From Virgibacillus sp. MSJ-26 (lineage in GTDB: Bacteria; Bacillota; Bacilli; Bacillales; Amphibacillaceae): DNA of 64,000 nt. Location: assembly GCF_018918075.1 (NCBI RefSeq), contig NZ_JAHLPW010000003.1, positions 340,595 through 404,594 on the forward strand, read 5' to 3'. The notes below the pieces were generated by a model, which was not told the DNA's origin, ran no database searches, and saw only the letters and a list, made by a program, of their open reading frames with translations. Position numbers and translations under genes: made by a program. This document shows, in pieces, positions 8,396 through 17,291 of the stretch (positions are counted from its first letter, which is position 1; every line of letters begins with the position of its first letter).

Positions 8396-9352
8396 TTATT
8401 CCTCTATCGTACGATCAAGGAATTCTTTCACACGTTCATTAAATTCTTCAGTCACATTATCAAATGCTTTCGTATGACCTGCTCCAGGCACTAACCATAA
8501 TTCTTTTTCTCCGCCCGCTGCGTCGTATATTTCTTGCGACATGGCAGTCGGAACTAAATCATCATCTTCACCATGGATGATTAATAATGGTAACTCATTA
8601 TTTTTCACTTGTTCGATTGATGAGGCGCCTCCAAGCGTATAACCAGCCCTCATCTTTGTAATCACGCTTGTCACGTCAAGAAGTGGAAATGCCGGCAGCC
8701 CGTATAAATGCTTCAACTGGTGAGCCAATTCATCTTTCACTGTACTATAGCCGCTATCCGCGATAAACCCTTTTACCTCGCTTGGTAAATCTTCACCACT
8801 CGTCATTAATACAGTTGCCGCACCCATTGAGTTTCCATGCAATATAATATCTTCAGCGTCATAATCTTCAACCAACAGGTCAATCCAATCTAAATAATCC
8901 AACCGATCATGCCAACCATACCCAATATAATCCCCTTCACTATCACCGTGTCCTCGAGCATCAGGAAGCAAAATATCAAATCCATTTTCATAATAAAACT
9001 TTGCTAGTTTCCCCATATCGTCACTCGTGTTCCTAAAGCCATGTGCTAAAATGACAGCCTTGTTCGTATTCGCATCATTATCGATAAATTGCGCAACCAA
9101 ATTTAAATCGTCATAAGAAGTTATTTCTAATCGCTCTGTCTCCCTTTCACCAAACCACTCATTCGCTTCATCCAGCAATGTTTGATCATCATCAGTAGCT
9201 GCCTCATTCACAGCTGAGGCTTCTCTATGAAGCTCGACCTCTGTCCCACGTTTAATCCCTTGTCCATAAAAATAATTCCCTGCAAATATTAATCCAATTA
9301 ATAACACTCCTATTAAACTTCCTAAAATAATCAGTATTCTCTTTTTCACCAT
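8396..9352 (-). CDS. Membrane-anchored alpha/beta hydrolase (YqkD-like)
   Basis: A 318-residue alpha/beta-fold serine hydrolase with an N-terminal membrane anchor (about residues 3-28, preceded by VKKR), so the catalytic domain is probably extracytoplasmic. The nucleophile is Ser175 in GNSMG, the acid lies in HGEDDDLVP (about Asp264), and the catalytic His is in GAGHTKAF (about His293). An AHGF loop near residue 104 and the RGHGDSEG motif fit the family that includes B. subtilis YqkD. The start at 9352 is favoured by AGAGGGGGA five bases upstream; the frame extends ten codons further but without a better site. Esterase or acyl hydrolase substrate unknown. Confidence 0.82.
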   Translation of the reverse strand: MVKKRILIILGSLIGVLLIGLIFAGNYFYGQGIKRGTEVELHREASAVNEAATDDDQTLLDEANEWFGERETERLEITSYDDLNLVAQFIDNDANTNKAVILAHGFRNTSDDMGKLAKFYYENGFDILLPDARGHGDSEGDYIGYGWHDRLDYLDWIDLLVEDYDAEDIILHGNSMGAATVLMTSGEDLPSEVKGFIADSGYSTVKDELAHQLKHLYGLPAFPLLDVTSVITKMRAGYTLGGASSIEQVKNNELPLLIIHGEDDDLVPTAMSQEIYDAAGGEKELWLVPGAGHTKAFDNVTEEFNERVKEFLDRTIEE

Positions 9353-9540
9353 GTATCCCCCTCTGCCTTCAGCCCATTCCATGAATATTGATTTTTAAAA
9401 TCTTCTATCCGTATAGAAGCTCAATTTCTCATCTACTTATCTGTTAAAATAGTATTCATGCAAAATTAGATTAATTCTATAATACCCTTAATTATCATTA
9501 AATTCTAGATAGATCGAATGATTTTTTACACAATATAGCG

Positions 9541-9860
9541 GTATGAACAACAACTTTTCTGGTCTCTCCAGTTCAGTTGGTCTTCATAACCCCGATGAAC
9601 GACAAATTTTCCAAGTTCACCGCTCAATTTAGTCTTCATAACCTCGATGAACGACAACTTTTTCAATTTCACCGCTCAATTTGGTCTTCATAGCCTCGAT
9701 GAACGACAAATTTTCCAAGTTCTCCACTCAATTTGGTCTTCATAACCTCGATGAACGACAACTTTTTCAAGTTCCCCACTCACTTTAGTCTTCATAATCT
9801 CAATGAACGACAATTTTTTCAATTTCACCGCTCAATTTGGTCTTCATCATCCCGACAACC
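9541..9860. repeat. 52-bp tandem repeat, six units plus a partial seventh
   Basis: Units begin at 9541, 9593, 9645, 9697, 9749 and 9801, and a seventh starts at 9853 but soon diverges. The spacing is exactly 52 bases throughout. The common core is (C)GATGAACGACAA, then a T-rich stretch, CACCGCTCAATTT and GGTCTTCATAACC. Copies differ by a few substitutions each, so the array is not very recent. Units abut with no spacers, so this is not a CRISPR. The period is not a multiple of three and the array lies between a hydrolase gene and an amidase terminator, so it is noncoding. Function unknown. Confidence 0.92.
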
Positions 9861-9920
9861 ACATATCATAAACATTTACGATCACACAACCCAATCGATA
9901 AATGAAATAGCTAAAAACAA

Positions 9921-9963
9921 AAAACTCCAGGTCGTCTTAAGCAAAGACATACACCAGAGTTTT
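9921..9963 (-). terminator. Terminator of the amidase gene
   Basis: On the minus strand AAAACTC pairs with GAGTTTT, with further pairing inside (GGT/ACC, GTCTT/AAGAC around a short loop), followed by a T-rich stretch. It starts about ten bases after the stop codon at 9974. Confidence 0.7.
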
Positions 9964-9973
9964 GAATAATCAC

Positions 9974-11284
9974 TTATTCCTTCGTTTCCATTTGTTTTTC
10001 AATATAATCTTTTAAAACATGTACCCCTTGAATACAGTCTGACAGTGATGACCACTCATCAGGGTGATGACTTATTCCGTCCTTACTTCTTACAAACAAC
10101 ATAGCAACAGGGACTTTGGTTCCTAGTATCATCGAGTCGTGGCCCGCACCACTTGGAATATAGACCGGTTTAATCTGGTGCTTTTTAAGTATCTCTGCTA
10201 ATTCTTGCTGAAATTTCTTCTCAATTGGCAGAGGTTTGATTGTTGAATTATGAATCATATCGACATCTAATTCCTTCGTTTCTGCAATAATTTTAGCTTC
10301 TTGTTCAATAATTCCAAGCAATTCATCGCGCGTTTCTTCATGAATATCACGAACATCAACAATGAGATTCACTTCACCTGGAATAACATTCGATCCGTTT
10401 GGAATAACATTTAGTTTTCCAACTGTAGCGACCGCTGTATCGCTCACCTTTTTTGGGAGTTCTTCTATTTTCTTCACTAACATTGCAGCTGCTACAAGGG
10501 AATCTTTTCGTCCGACCATAGGCGTATTTCCCGCGTGACCTGCCTCACCTTTAAAATTGACTTCAAGCCAGGCGGGACCTGCTATCCCGGTAACAATACC
10601 GACCGGTTGATTTTCTTCTTCCAAAACTTCGCCCTGTTCGATATGAAGTTCTATGAACATATCAATCGCTTTTCGCTTAAATTCATAATCTAAATATTGC
10701 TCCATGTCACTCCCATATTCCTCAATAACTTCGGTAAATGTGTGACCTTGTTCATCGACATAATCAGTTAATTCTTCTTCTTTGACTTGCCCCATAAAAG
10801 CCCGACTGCCCATGAGCCCACTTTTGAAGCGCGCGCCTTCTTCATCTGAAAAAATCGCGATTTCAAATGGTTTCTCAGGTGTGTACCCTTTTGTTTTCCA
10901 CGCCTCCACGACTTCCAGAGCCGCTAAAACACCAAGTGGCCCATCAAAACTTCCACCATCTGGAACACTATCAAGATGTGAGCCGGAAATAATCGGTGAT
11001 ACGTTTTTCAAACCATCTAAGCGCCCAAACACATTCCCTGCCCCATCCACTGAAACTTCGAGCCCGGCTTCATTCATCCAGTCCATCACAAATTCTTTCG
11101 CTTGTTTTTCCTCCTGAGAAAAGCCAGGTCGGTTCACACCACCATTTTCTGTTTCACCAATATGGGATAAAACTGCCAACCGACGTGCCAACCGCTGACC
11201 GCTAAGGCCATCTGTATCTAATTTACTATCGTAATCCTTAATTAAATTTTCGTAAAAGTTATCCTCATCTTGAAAATATCCCAT
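9974..11284 (-). CDS. M20-family hydantoinase/carbamoylase-type amidase
   Basis: A 436-residue cytosolic metal-dependent amidohydrolase of the family holding N-carbamoyl-L-amino acid hydrolase, allantoate amidohydrolase and beta-ureidopropionase. Metal-binding motifs are complete: His103 in GSHLDSV, Asp114 in GSFDGPLG, the Glu pair in DEEGARF (about 148-149), His214 in LHIEQG, and a late GAGHDSM. The dimerisation-domain motif AGHAGNTPM is present. The substrate is a ureido compound, but which one cannot be told from sequence. No hydantoinase or allantoinase gene is adjacent; an NCS1-type nucleobase/hydantoin permease lies 2.2 kb away. A possible ribosome site, AAAGGAG, is about 13 bases from the ATG, longer than usual. 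Confidence 0.85.
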   Translation of the reverse strand: MGYFQDEDNFYENLIKDYDSKLDTDGLSGQRLARRLAVLSHIGETENGGVNRPGFSQEEKQAKEFVMDWMNEAGLEVSVDGAGNVFGRLDGLKNVSPIISGSHLDSVPDGGSFDGPLGVLAALEVVEAWKTKGYTPEKPFEIAIFSDEEGARFKSGLMGSRAFMGQVKEEELTDYVDEQGHTFTEVIEEYGSDMEQYLDYEFKRKAIDMFIELHIEQGEVLEEENQPVGIVTGIAGPAWLEVNFKGEAGHAGNTPMVGRKDSLVAAAMLVKKIEELPKKVSDTAVATVGKLNVIPNGSNVIPGEVNLIVDVRDIHEETRDELLGIIEQEAKIIAETKELDVDMIHNSTIKPLPIEKKFQQELAEILKKHQIKPVYIPSGAGHDSMILGTKVPVAMLFVRSKDGISHHPDEWSSLSDCIQGVHVLKDYIEKQMETKE

Positions 11285-11524
11285 GAATAATAAAAAACTC
11301 CTTTTAAGTTAATTCCCTATTTCTTACTAATATGAATATAACAAAATAAGCGAAAAATTCATAGGAATTTTTATATTATGTAGATTCATCTAGGCTTAAT
11401 TCTTACAGTAATCATTTGTCGATATCCCAGTCACCTATTGTATTCTGAATCATTTCAATTCTAAAATAAGTACAGGTTAGTTATAATAAACATGAATATC
11501 TATTTTGTGGAAAGATGTGATAAG

Positions 11525-12463
11525 ATGCTTGAACATTTAGGAGTCGAGTCCATTCGGCTTGACTTACCTTTTCGATTAAACCATGTAAATTGCTTTGTCG
11601 CTGAAGGTGAAAATGGTTGGATTGTGATTGATACTGGCCTACATAATGAACAAACGGCAAGTCGATGGGAACAGGAATTATCGGGAAAGGAAGTTACGGA
11701 TATTTTTCTCACCCATTACCATCCCGACCATTTTGGATATGCAGGGCGTTTACAAGAAAAAACAGGCGCCAAGCTTTCTATGTCAAAAACCGATGAAAAT
11801 GCCGCGTTCATGGCATGGGAAGACGACTTTCTAAATTCGCTGCCAGACAATTACACAATTGCTGCGATTCCTAAAAACATTGCCCAGCAAATGATTGAAA
11901 ATACTAAGGAATTTATTCCGCGGGTCACGCCTTATCCCACGGTTCAACACCATTTCAAAGAAGGTGAAAAAGTCGTGATTGGCCACTATGAATATGAGGT
12001 GATTTTTACTCCGGGACATTCTGATGGATTGATTAATTTTTATAATAAAGAAAACCGCGTACTCTTTTCGACTGATCATATTTTGCCGAAAATTACACCG
12101 AATATTTCATACTGGTTTCACGGTGATTCAAACCCATTAGCCACTTACCTAACGTCCCTTAAAAAAGTTAAAAAATTAAATGCTGATTTAGTTATTCCGT
12201 CACATGGTAAACCATTCCACGGTGCAAATGACCGAATTGACGACATTATCGCCCATCATGAAGAGCGGTTGTCCCAAACAATGACATACGTTAAAGAAGG
12301 GGCCAATGTATACGACGTGTGCCAGAAATTATTTCCGAAAGAGCTGACCATCCATGAAATCCGCTTCGCCATTGGAGAAACTCTTTCCCATTTAGAATAT
12401 TTGCGGGTAAAAGGAGAGCTTGACCGCCATACGCAAGACGGACAATGGATTTATACGAAATAA
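11525..12463 (+). CDS. MBL-fold metallo-hydrolase
   Basis: A 312-residue metallo-beta-lactamase-fold hydrolase, probably binding two metal ions. The signature HYHPDH lies at about residues 64-69, followed by TPGHSDG, STDH and SHGKPF, giving the full ligand set. The C-terminal ~75 residues are helical, as in the larger MBL hydrolases with an added winged-helix-like tail. A TATAAT at 11482-11487 would put the transcript start near the ATG at 11492, so I prefer the ATG at 11525. Its GGAAAG ribosome site is weak, and 11492 (323 residues) remains possible. Substrate unknown; family members act on thioesters, lactones and similar compounds. Confidence 0.8.
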   Translation: MLEHLGVESIRLDLPFRLNHVNCFVAEGENGWIVIDTGLHNEQTASRWEQELSGKEVTDIFLTHYHPDHFGYAGRLQEKTGAKLSMSKTDENAAFMAWEDDFLNSLPDNYTIAAIPKNIAQQMIENTKEFIPRVTPYPTVQHHFKEGEKVVIGHYEYEVIFTPGHSDGLINFYNKENRVLFSTDHILPKITPNISYWFHGDSNPLATYLTSLKKVKKLNADLVIPSHGKPFHGANDRIDDIIAHHEERLSQTMTYVKEGANVYDVCQKLFPKELTIHEIRFAIGETLSHLEYLRVKGELDRHTQDGQWIYTK

Positions 12464-12473
12464 GCTAAGCAAA

Positions 12474-12505
12474 GCGAGCTTTTCATTCTGATAGTGAGAG
12501 CTCGC
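12474..12505. terminator. Short inverted repeat between converging genes
   Basis: GCGAGCT (12474-12480) and AGCTCGC (12499-12505) form a 7-bp stem in the 52-base gap between the MBL and NRDE genes. T-runs are weak on both sides. Confidence 0.45.
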
Positions 12506-12515
12506 CCTTCTAAAT

Positions 12516-13283
12516 TTAATCCTCAATCTGGAAAGTGAATTTGGCCTCTCCATGGTATTCTCCCTTTTGGTATGTCCGTTCTACAAAAGTCACGTTGTCA
12601 TCACGGTCAACTAATAATACTGTGGATGAGCGTGTCCCGTAATTTTCCATTTTAATAAACAGTGGTGAAAGCTGTTTTTCAAGCTCCACTCCGACGCCTG
12701 TATTGGGTAAATCTCCGTCAGCTGCAATGTCAGCCATCGTCAATATTTCAAAAAGTTGCTCAGGTTCAACCTTTTCCCGACCGGCCACATAACTCTCCAT
12801 CATCTGTTTTCCCTTTTCCACTTTCGGCCATGGCGTATTTAAAAAGTGATTGCTTAAGCCATGGGTGCCTGCCTCTACTTTTTCGATTTCGCCTTGTTTG
12901 CTATTAAAATATAGTAATTGGTCCAAGTTTCCAACTAAAAGATTAAAACTGGCATATTGATTTTTCTCTTTTTTAAGATTTTCAACGAAGGACTCTGCTG
13001 ATTCAGTCCCTGCTAAATAATTTTTCAAAATATCTCCCCGTGACTTTTTATCTGATACATCTTCTTCTGGATTACGAATATTCGTTAACGCTGCAAAACG
13101 CCCTTGCTTGGTAATGCCAAGCCACGTACCCATTCCGTGTAAGTCACGACCGGCTAAGACCTGAGGATGATCTTTCCAAAAATGCGCTTGAGCTGTTGGG
13201 CGTTCATAAAATTCATCTCGATTGGCAGCAATAATTAACTTGTAGTTCGGGTGTCTTTCATATTGAAAATTAATTAAACACAT
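12516..13283 (-). CDS. NRDE (TANGO2-like) family protein
   Basis: A 255-residue protein with the family-defining N-terminal Cys2 and the AANRDEFYERPTAQAHFW motif (residues ~19-36), then GTWLGIT and the N-terminal-nucleophile-like core. It matches the NRDE/TANGO2 family, whose eukaryotic members are linked to heme or lipid handling and Golgi organisation; the bacterial role is not established. The ATG at 13283 has GAGGGGG six bases upstream. It faces the MBL gene and is divergent from the NCS1 permease. Confidence 0.85.
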   Translation of the reverse strand: MCLINFQYERHPNYKLIIAANRDEFYERPTAQAHFWKDHPQVLAGRDLHGMGTWLGITKQGRFAALTNIRNPEEDVSDKKSRGDILKNYLAGTESAESFVENLKKEKNQYASFNLLVGNLDQLLYFNSKQGEIEKVEAGTHGLSNHFLNTPWPKVEKGKQMMESYVAGREKVEPEQLFEILTMADIAADGDLPNTGVGVELEKQLSPLFIKMENYGTRSSTVLLVDRDDNVTFVERTYQKGEYHGEAKFTFQIED

Positions 13284-13473
13284 GTTTATCCCCCTCTATT
13301 TAATTATAATCATTACTTCTTTTTTAATAATACTTCATTTCTCTCCTTTAACGCGACCAACAGCTTTCTATTCTATGTAAAATAGCGTTATTGCAATTTA
13401 AATAGATTTTTCTAGTGTTAATAGTCAAACTTCAACATTTAAGCAGTTTGAGATACTTTAAAAATATCTATAT

Positions 13474-13492
13474 ATTGAATAAGTCATTCAAT
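13474..13492. repeat. Inverted repeat upstream of the NCS1 permease
   Basis: ATTGAAT-AAGTC-ATTCAAT is a perfect 7-bp inverted repeat 32 bases before the permease start. It could be a repressor operator or a small 5' UTR hairpin. Confidence 0.4.
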
Positions 13493-13523
13493 TTTTAAAT
13501 TTTGTAGAATGGAGATGATACAT

Positions 13524-14921
13524 ATGGGATCTGTGAACGTGGCAGATCAAAAAGGTGAAGAATTAAAAGATGATTACTCCCTTGATAAAGTACCTTTTTC
13601 AAAACGGAACATGGGTTGGTTAAGCATCACAAACATAACGTTTGGTATTGCTACCGCGATTTTCTACTTTCAATTAGGTAGTGTAATGGCTCTCCAATTT
13701 GGTGCGATTAATGCACTCATTTCAGCGGGATATGCTATTGTCGTTGCCGGTATCATGGGAACAGTTATTGCGTATTTATCTGCTAAATCAGGGATGAATG
13801 TCAATTTAATGTCCCGTGGTGGTGGTTTTGGCTATATTGGTGCCTCTCTCACCTCTTTAATTTATGCCTCTAATTTTATAATGTACTGTGCGTTTGAAGG
13901 AATGATTCTTGTATTTGCTGTTAACGAATTTATGCCTGCAATTCCTTTATGGGTTTTAATTGTTATCTTTGGGTCAATTGTTATCCCTTTGAATTGGTTT
14001 GGCATTAAACAACTAGATAAATTACAAAAATGGTCATTACCCATCTTTTTTATATTTTTAATTACGGCTATCGTTGTGTCTTTTTTCACGCCTTCCTTAA
14101 CTGAGGGCAGCTTTTGGACCTATATGCCTGAGGGTGTACAAGTTGGCGGATCAGCTCTATTACTTTGTATTGGTATGCAGCACGGGATTATGGGGTTGAC
14201 TGCTTTATTAGCGTCGGACTATGCTCGCTTTCTAAAACCTGAACATATTAAAGGTGGATCAATCGCTATCGGTTTTATACCGCAAATATTTTGTTACGGT
14301 GTGATGGGCGGACTTGGAATTTGGTTTGGTGTACGTTTAGCCGAGCCGAACCCTGGTGTTTATATCGTCCAGCTACTTGGAGTTGGTGGTGCTCTATTCA
14401 CTATGCTGACTCAGATTAGAATCAACGTGACCAATATTTACAGTAGTTCACTATCACTGTCTAATTTCTTTGAAAATATTTTCAGATTTACACCTGGCCG
14501 TCGTTTTTGGGTAGTGGTTGCTGGAATTTCAGCAATGGTGTTAATGCTAGGGGGAATTGTTGATCATTTAGATACCGCACTCACATTTCAAGGTGTTTTC
14601 CTATTAGCCTGGGGGGCTGTTCTGATAACAGACGCTCTTATTGTTAAAATGATACTTAAAATTGGCCCAACTTTTTATGAACATCGCCAAGAGAATTTGT
14701 ATAGATGGAATCCCGTCGGAGTCGTCCCTCTAATTATCGCAAGTGCATTAGGGACCATTGCCGCACTAGGATATATGGGAACGTTTTTAGAACATACCGC
14801 TGCTATTTTCGCATCAATCTTAGCTGCCATCCTAACCGTTGTTATTGCCTTGGCAACAAAAGGGAAATACTATTTAAGAAAAGAAGTCCATGATATAGCA
14901 AGGGAAGATCATGTAGCTTAA
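13524..14921 (+). CDS. NCS1 family (cytosine/purine/hydantoin) permease
   Basis: A 465-residue integral membrane transporter with about twelve hydrophobic segments. The N-terminal DDYSLDKVPFSKRNMGWLSI stretch and the GF/SRGGGFGYIGASL loop fit nucleobase:cation symporter-1 proteins of the cytosine-permease/CodB type, which import cytosine, purines, hydantoins or allantoin with a cation. The start is ATG 13524, nine bases after GGAG at 13511; the longer frame from 13509 lacks a ribosome site. It stands alone, followed by a terminator, so its substrate is not given by context. The nearby carbamoylase-type amidase could use a related ureido compound (inference). Confidence 0.85.
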   Translation: MGSVNVADQKGEELKDDYSLDKVPFSKRNMGWLSITNITFGIATAIFYFQLGSVMALQFGAINALISAGYAIVVAGIMGTVIAYLSAKSGMNVNLMSRGGGFGYIGASLTSLIYASNFIMYCAFEGMILVFAVNEFMPAIPLWVLIVIFGSIVIPLNWFGIKQLDKLQKWSLPIFFIFLITAIVVSFFTPSLTEGSFWTYMPEGVQVGGSALLLCIGMQHGIMGLTALLASDYARFLKPEHIKGGSIAIGFIPQIFCYGVMGGLGIWFGVRLAEPNPGVYIVQLLGVGGALFTMLTQIRINVTNIYSSSLSLSNFFENIFRFTPGRRFWVVVAGISAMVLMLGGIVDHLDTALTFQGVFLLAWGAVLITDALIVKMILKIGPTFYEHRQENLYRWNPVGVVPLIIASALGTIAALGYMGTFLEHTAAIFASILAAILTVVIALATKGKYYLRKEVHDIAREDHVA

Positions 14922-14924
14922 TAA

Positions 14925-14956
14925 AGGGAGCGATGATTTGATTCATCGTTCTTTTT
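14925..14956 (+). terminator. Terminator of the NCS1 permease gene
   Basis: AGCGATGA pairs with TCATCGTT around a short loop, directly followed by CTTTTTTG. It begins a few bases after the stop codon. Confidence 0.85.
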
Positions 14957-15068
14957 TGTTGATTATATTTAAGCTCTATCAATTAATATGAAAGTTGTCT
15001 ATAATCGGACATAGAAGTTATATTTTAATTTACATATATTATTAGGGAAATTAATGAGGAGGGACGTT

Positions 15069-15851
15069 ATGCAAAGAGTAACTGATAATTTAGGACGAGA
15101 CATAACTTATACTTACCCACCAAAACGGATTATTTCGTTAGACCCAGCCATCACAGAAACGTTATTCCACCTTGGATTAGAAGATGAAGTGGTTGGACGC
15201 ACACGTTTTTGCATTCACCCAAAAGGGAAAGTCGAGCAAGCAGTCAACGTAGGCGGGACAAAAGACATGAAAATAGAACGTATTCATGACTTAAAACCAG
15301 ATTTAATTATCGCTGAAAAAGAAGAAAACACGAAAGATATGGTCGAGACACTTGAAGCCGACTACCCTGTTTACGTATTTGAGATTCAAACGGTTGATGA
15401 TGCGTTTCATATGATTGAAGAGTTAGGTGTCTTAATAGGAAAAACCGAATCCGCCATCAACTTAAAAAAAGATATTCTGGCGCAATTTTATCAACTGCCA
15501 AAAGCGACAGGTAAACGAATTGCCTATTTGATTTGGAAAAAGCCATATATGGCTGTAGGTAGAGATACATATATTAATGATATGCTTGAAAAGCTAGGAT
15601 TCGTTAACCCCTTTGCCACTTCAACTGAGCGATATCCGGTCATTACTCCTGAAGATTTGCAAGCGGCCAATCTAGATTATTTATTTTTATCGAGTGAACC
15701 TTATCCTTTTACTGACAACCATCACGCAGAATTTCAAGAGTATATTCCTGACGTGACACCTATCAATATTGATGGTGAAATGTTCTGGTATGGCTCACGC
15801 ATGATTGAAGCAGCTTCTTATTTTTCAAAACTACTCTCTTCTTTTAAGTAG
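15069..15851 (+). CDS. Cytosolic helical-backbone metal receptor (BtuF/TroA-like fold without signal peptide)
   Basis: A 260-residue protein of the class III solute-binding fold. RVTDNLGRDITYTYPPKRIISLDPAITETLFHLGLEDEVVG is the standard opening of cobalamin/iron-siderophore binding proteins, with the second lobe from about residue 145. Unlike transporter subunits it has no signal peptide or lipobox: the coding start (ATG 15069, GAGGAGGG six bases upstream) leads straight into the fold. Such stand-alone cytosolic members are annotated as helical backbone metal receptors. No ABC permease or ATPase lies nearby, so a transport role is unlikely. Ligand unknown. Confidence 0.78.
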   Translation: MQRVTDNLGRDITYTYPPKRIISLDPAITETLFHLGLEDEVVGRTRFCIHPKGKVEQAVNVGGTKDMKIERIHDLKPDLIIAEKEENTKDMVETLEADYPVYVFEIQTVDDAFHMIEELGVLIGKTESAINLKKDILAQFYQLPKATGKRIAYLIWKKPYMAVGRDTYINDMLEKLGFVNPFATSTERYPVITPEDLQAANLDYLFLSSEPYPFTDNHHAEFQEYIPDVTPINIDGEMFWYGSRMIEAASYFSKLLSSFK

Positions 15852-15929
15852 CATACTAGGAGATAAGGTTAAAACCTTTTGTTACTGGGTAAAATTAGAA
15901 TAAAGATCCCTTTTAAGGAGGGTGAGACT

Positions 15930-17207
15930 ATGTTCCGAAAACGAATCGCTCTGACAGTCTTATTTTTAATTGGAATGTTGGTCATCATATCAAGTTGTGG
16001 AACAGAAAATGAGGAAAGCGAGAATACGGACGAAGATGAATTAGTCATCCCATCCCATGTCGACTATAAGGATGTGGACGTCACACAAATTGTGAAACCA
16101 CAAAACGAACTCGGGTTTAAACTTTTGCCAATGGTTGATCCGGATGAAAATAATAATGTATTTATGTCACAAACAAGCCTTTTCATGGCGTTATCCATGG
16201 TTTATAACGGAGCTGATGGTGCAACAAAAGAAGAAATCGCTAACACACTGCAGTCCGAAAATATCGGTTTAGAAGATTTAAATAAAGCAAATGCCGCCTT
16301 ACTTGAGAATTTGCATGATAAATCAAAATCTGAATTGAACATTGCCAACTCCATTTGGCTTAATGATGAGTTTGCCCTTGACGATGATTTTAAACAAAAT
16401 ACCTCAGATTATTTTAACGCTAAAGTACAGGAGATTAATATTGGCGACGCAAATGCAGCTGACGACATAAATGATTGGGTAGAACAAGCCACCAATGAAA
16501 AAATCACCGACATGGTGGACTCCCCATTAAGTCAGGACTTAGTCGCTATGCTCATTAATGCCATTTATTTCAAAGGTGACTGGAAATATGAATTTAATAG
16601 TGATCTTACAGAAACACATGACTTCCAGACAAGCGATGGCGATACAAAACAAGTGCCGTTAATGCAACTGGAAGAAGAGTTAAATTATATGGAAAATGAT
16701 AAGTTCCAAGCAGTCGAACTCCCATACACGGACAATGAAATGAGCATGCATATCTTTTTACCAAAAGAAGATTCGAGTCTAGAAGATTTCACTGAGTCAC
16801 TTACACTTGATCGATGGGAAACATGGCAAGAAGATTTCACCGAAACGGAAGGAACGCTTATGCTACCAAAGTTTGAATTAGAGTATGAAGTCGATTTAAA
16901 TGATCCATTAACAGAACTTGGGATGAAAACAGCTTTTGACACTGAAGAAGCGAATTTTCCAAATATTTCCTTGGGCGACGAACAAATCTTTATTAGTGAT
17001 GTCAAACAAAAATCATATGTGAAAGTGAATGAAGAAGGAACTGAAGCAGCAGCTGCAACCGAGACTGAGATGGAGGTCACGTCATTCAATCCGGATACAT
17101 TCGACATGATTGTTGACCGTCCATTCTTTTTCACCATTACAGATAACGACACGGGAACCATTCTATTTATGGGAAGCATGGCTAACCCACCAGAAGGAAA
17201 AGAATAA
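15930..17207 (+). CDS. Serpin (serine protease inhibitor), predicted lipoprotein
   Basis: A 425-residue serpin. A signal sequence ends in a lipobox-like IISSC with Cys23, so the mature inhibitor is probably lipid-anchored outside the cell, followed by an acidic linker. Serpin hallmarks are AMLINAIYFKGDWKYEF, the hinge NEEGTEAAAAT (about residues 365-375) and the C-terminal DRPFFFTITDNDTGTILFMG. The Ala-rich hinge is that of an inhibitory serpin. Counting from the hinge gives P1-P1' as Thr-Ser, which would not favour trypsin-like targets; the loop after it is about three residues longer than in alpha-1-antitrypsin. ATG 15930 has AAGGAGGGTG upstream. Probable role: control of its own or foreign extracellular proteases (inference). 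Confidence 0.9.
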   Translation: MFRKRIALTVLFLIGMLVIISSCGTENEESENTDEDELVIPSHVDYKDVDVTQIVKPQNELGFKLLPMVDPDENNNVFMSQTSLFMALSMVYNGADGATKEEIANTLQSENIGLEDLNKANAALLENLHDKSKSELNIANSIWLNDEFALDDDFKQNTSDYFNAKVQEINIGDANAADDINDWVEQATNEKITDMVDSPLSQDLVAMLINAIYFKGDWKYEFNSDLTETHDFQTSDGDTKQVPLMQLEEELNYMENDKFQAVELPYTDNEMSMHIFLPKEDSSLEDFTESLTLDRWETWQEDFTETEGTLMLPKFELEYEVDLNDPLTELGMKTAFDTEEANFPNISLGDEQIFISDVKQKSYVKVNEEGTEAAAATETEMEVTSFNPDTFDMIVDRPFFFTITDNDTGTILFMGSMANPPEGKE

Positions 17208-17217
17208 GTGAACAAAA

Positions 17218-17261
17218 ATCGAGACGCCACTCCATCCAGGAAGGGCATCTCGATATTTTTT
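17218..17261 (+). terminator. Terminator of the serpin gene
   Basis: ATCGAGACGCC pairs with GGCATCTCGAT (one mismatched pair) and is followed by ATTTTTTC, about ten bases past the stop. Confidence 0.85.
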
Positions 17262-17291
17262 CGGCTTGGGATATGCTTTAGTGAAGATAAG

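Noticed and set aside
9541..9860. CRISPR array.
   Set aside because: Units abut directly, there are no unique spacers, and no cas gene is near; the same holds for the 42-bp array.
9733..9969. ORF over the end of the 52-bp array and the amidase terminator.
   Set aside because: It starts inside a noncoding repeat, has no ribosome site and covers a terminator.
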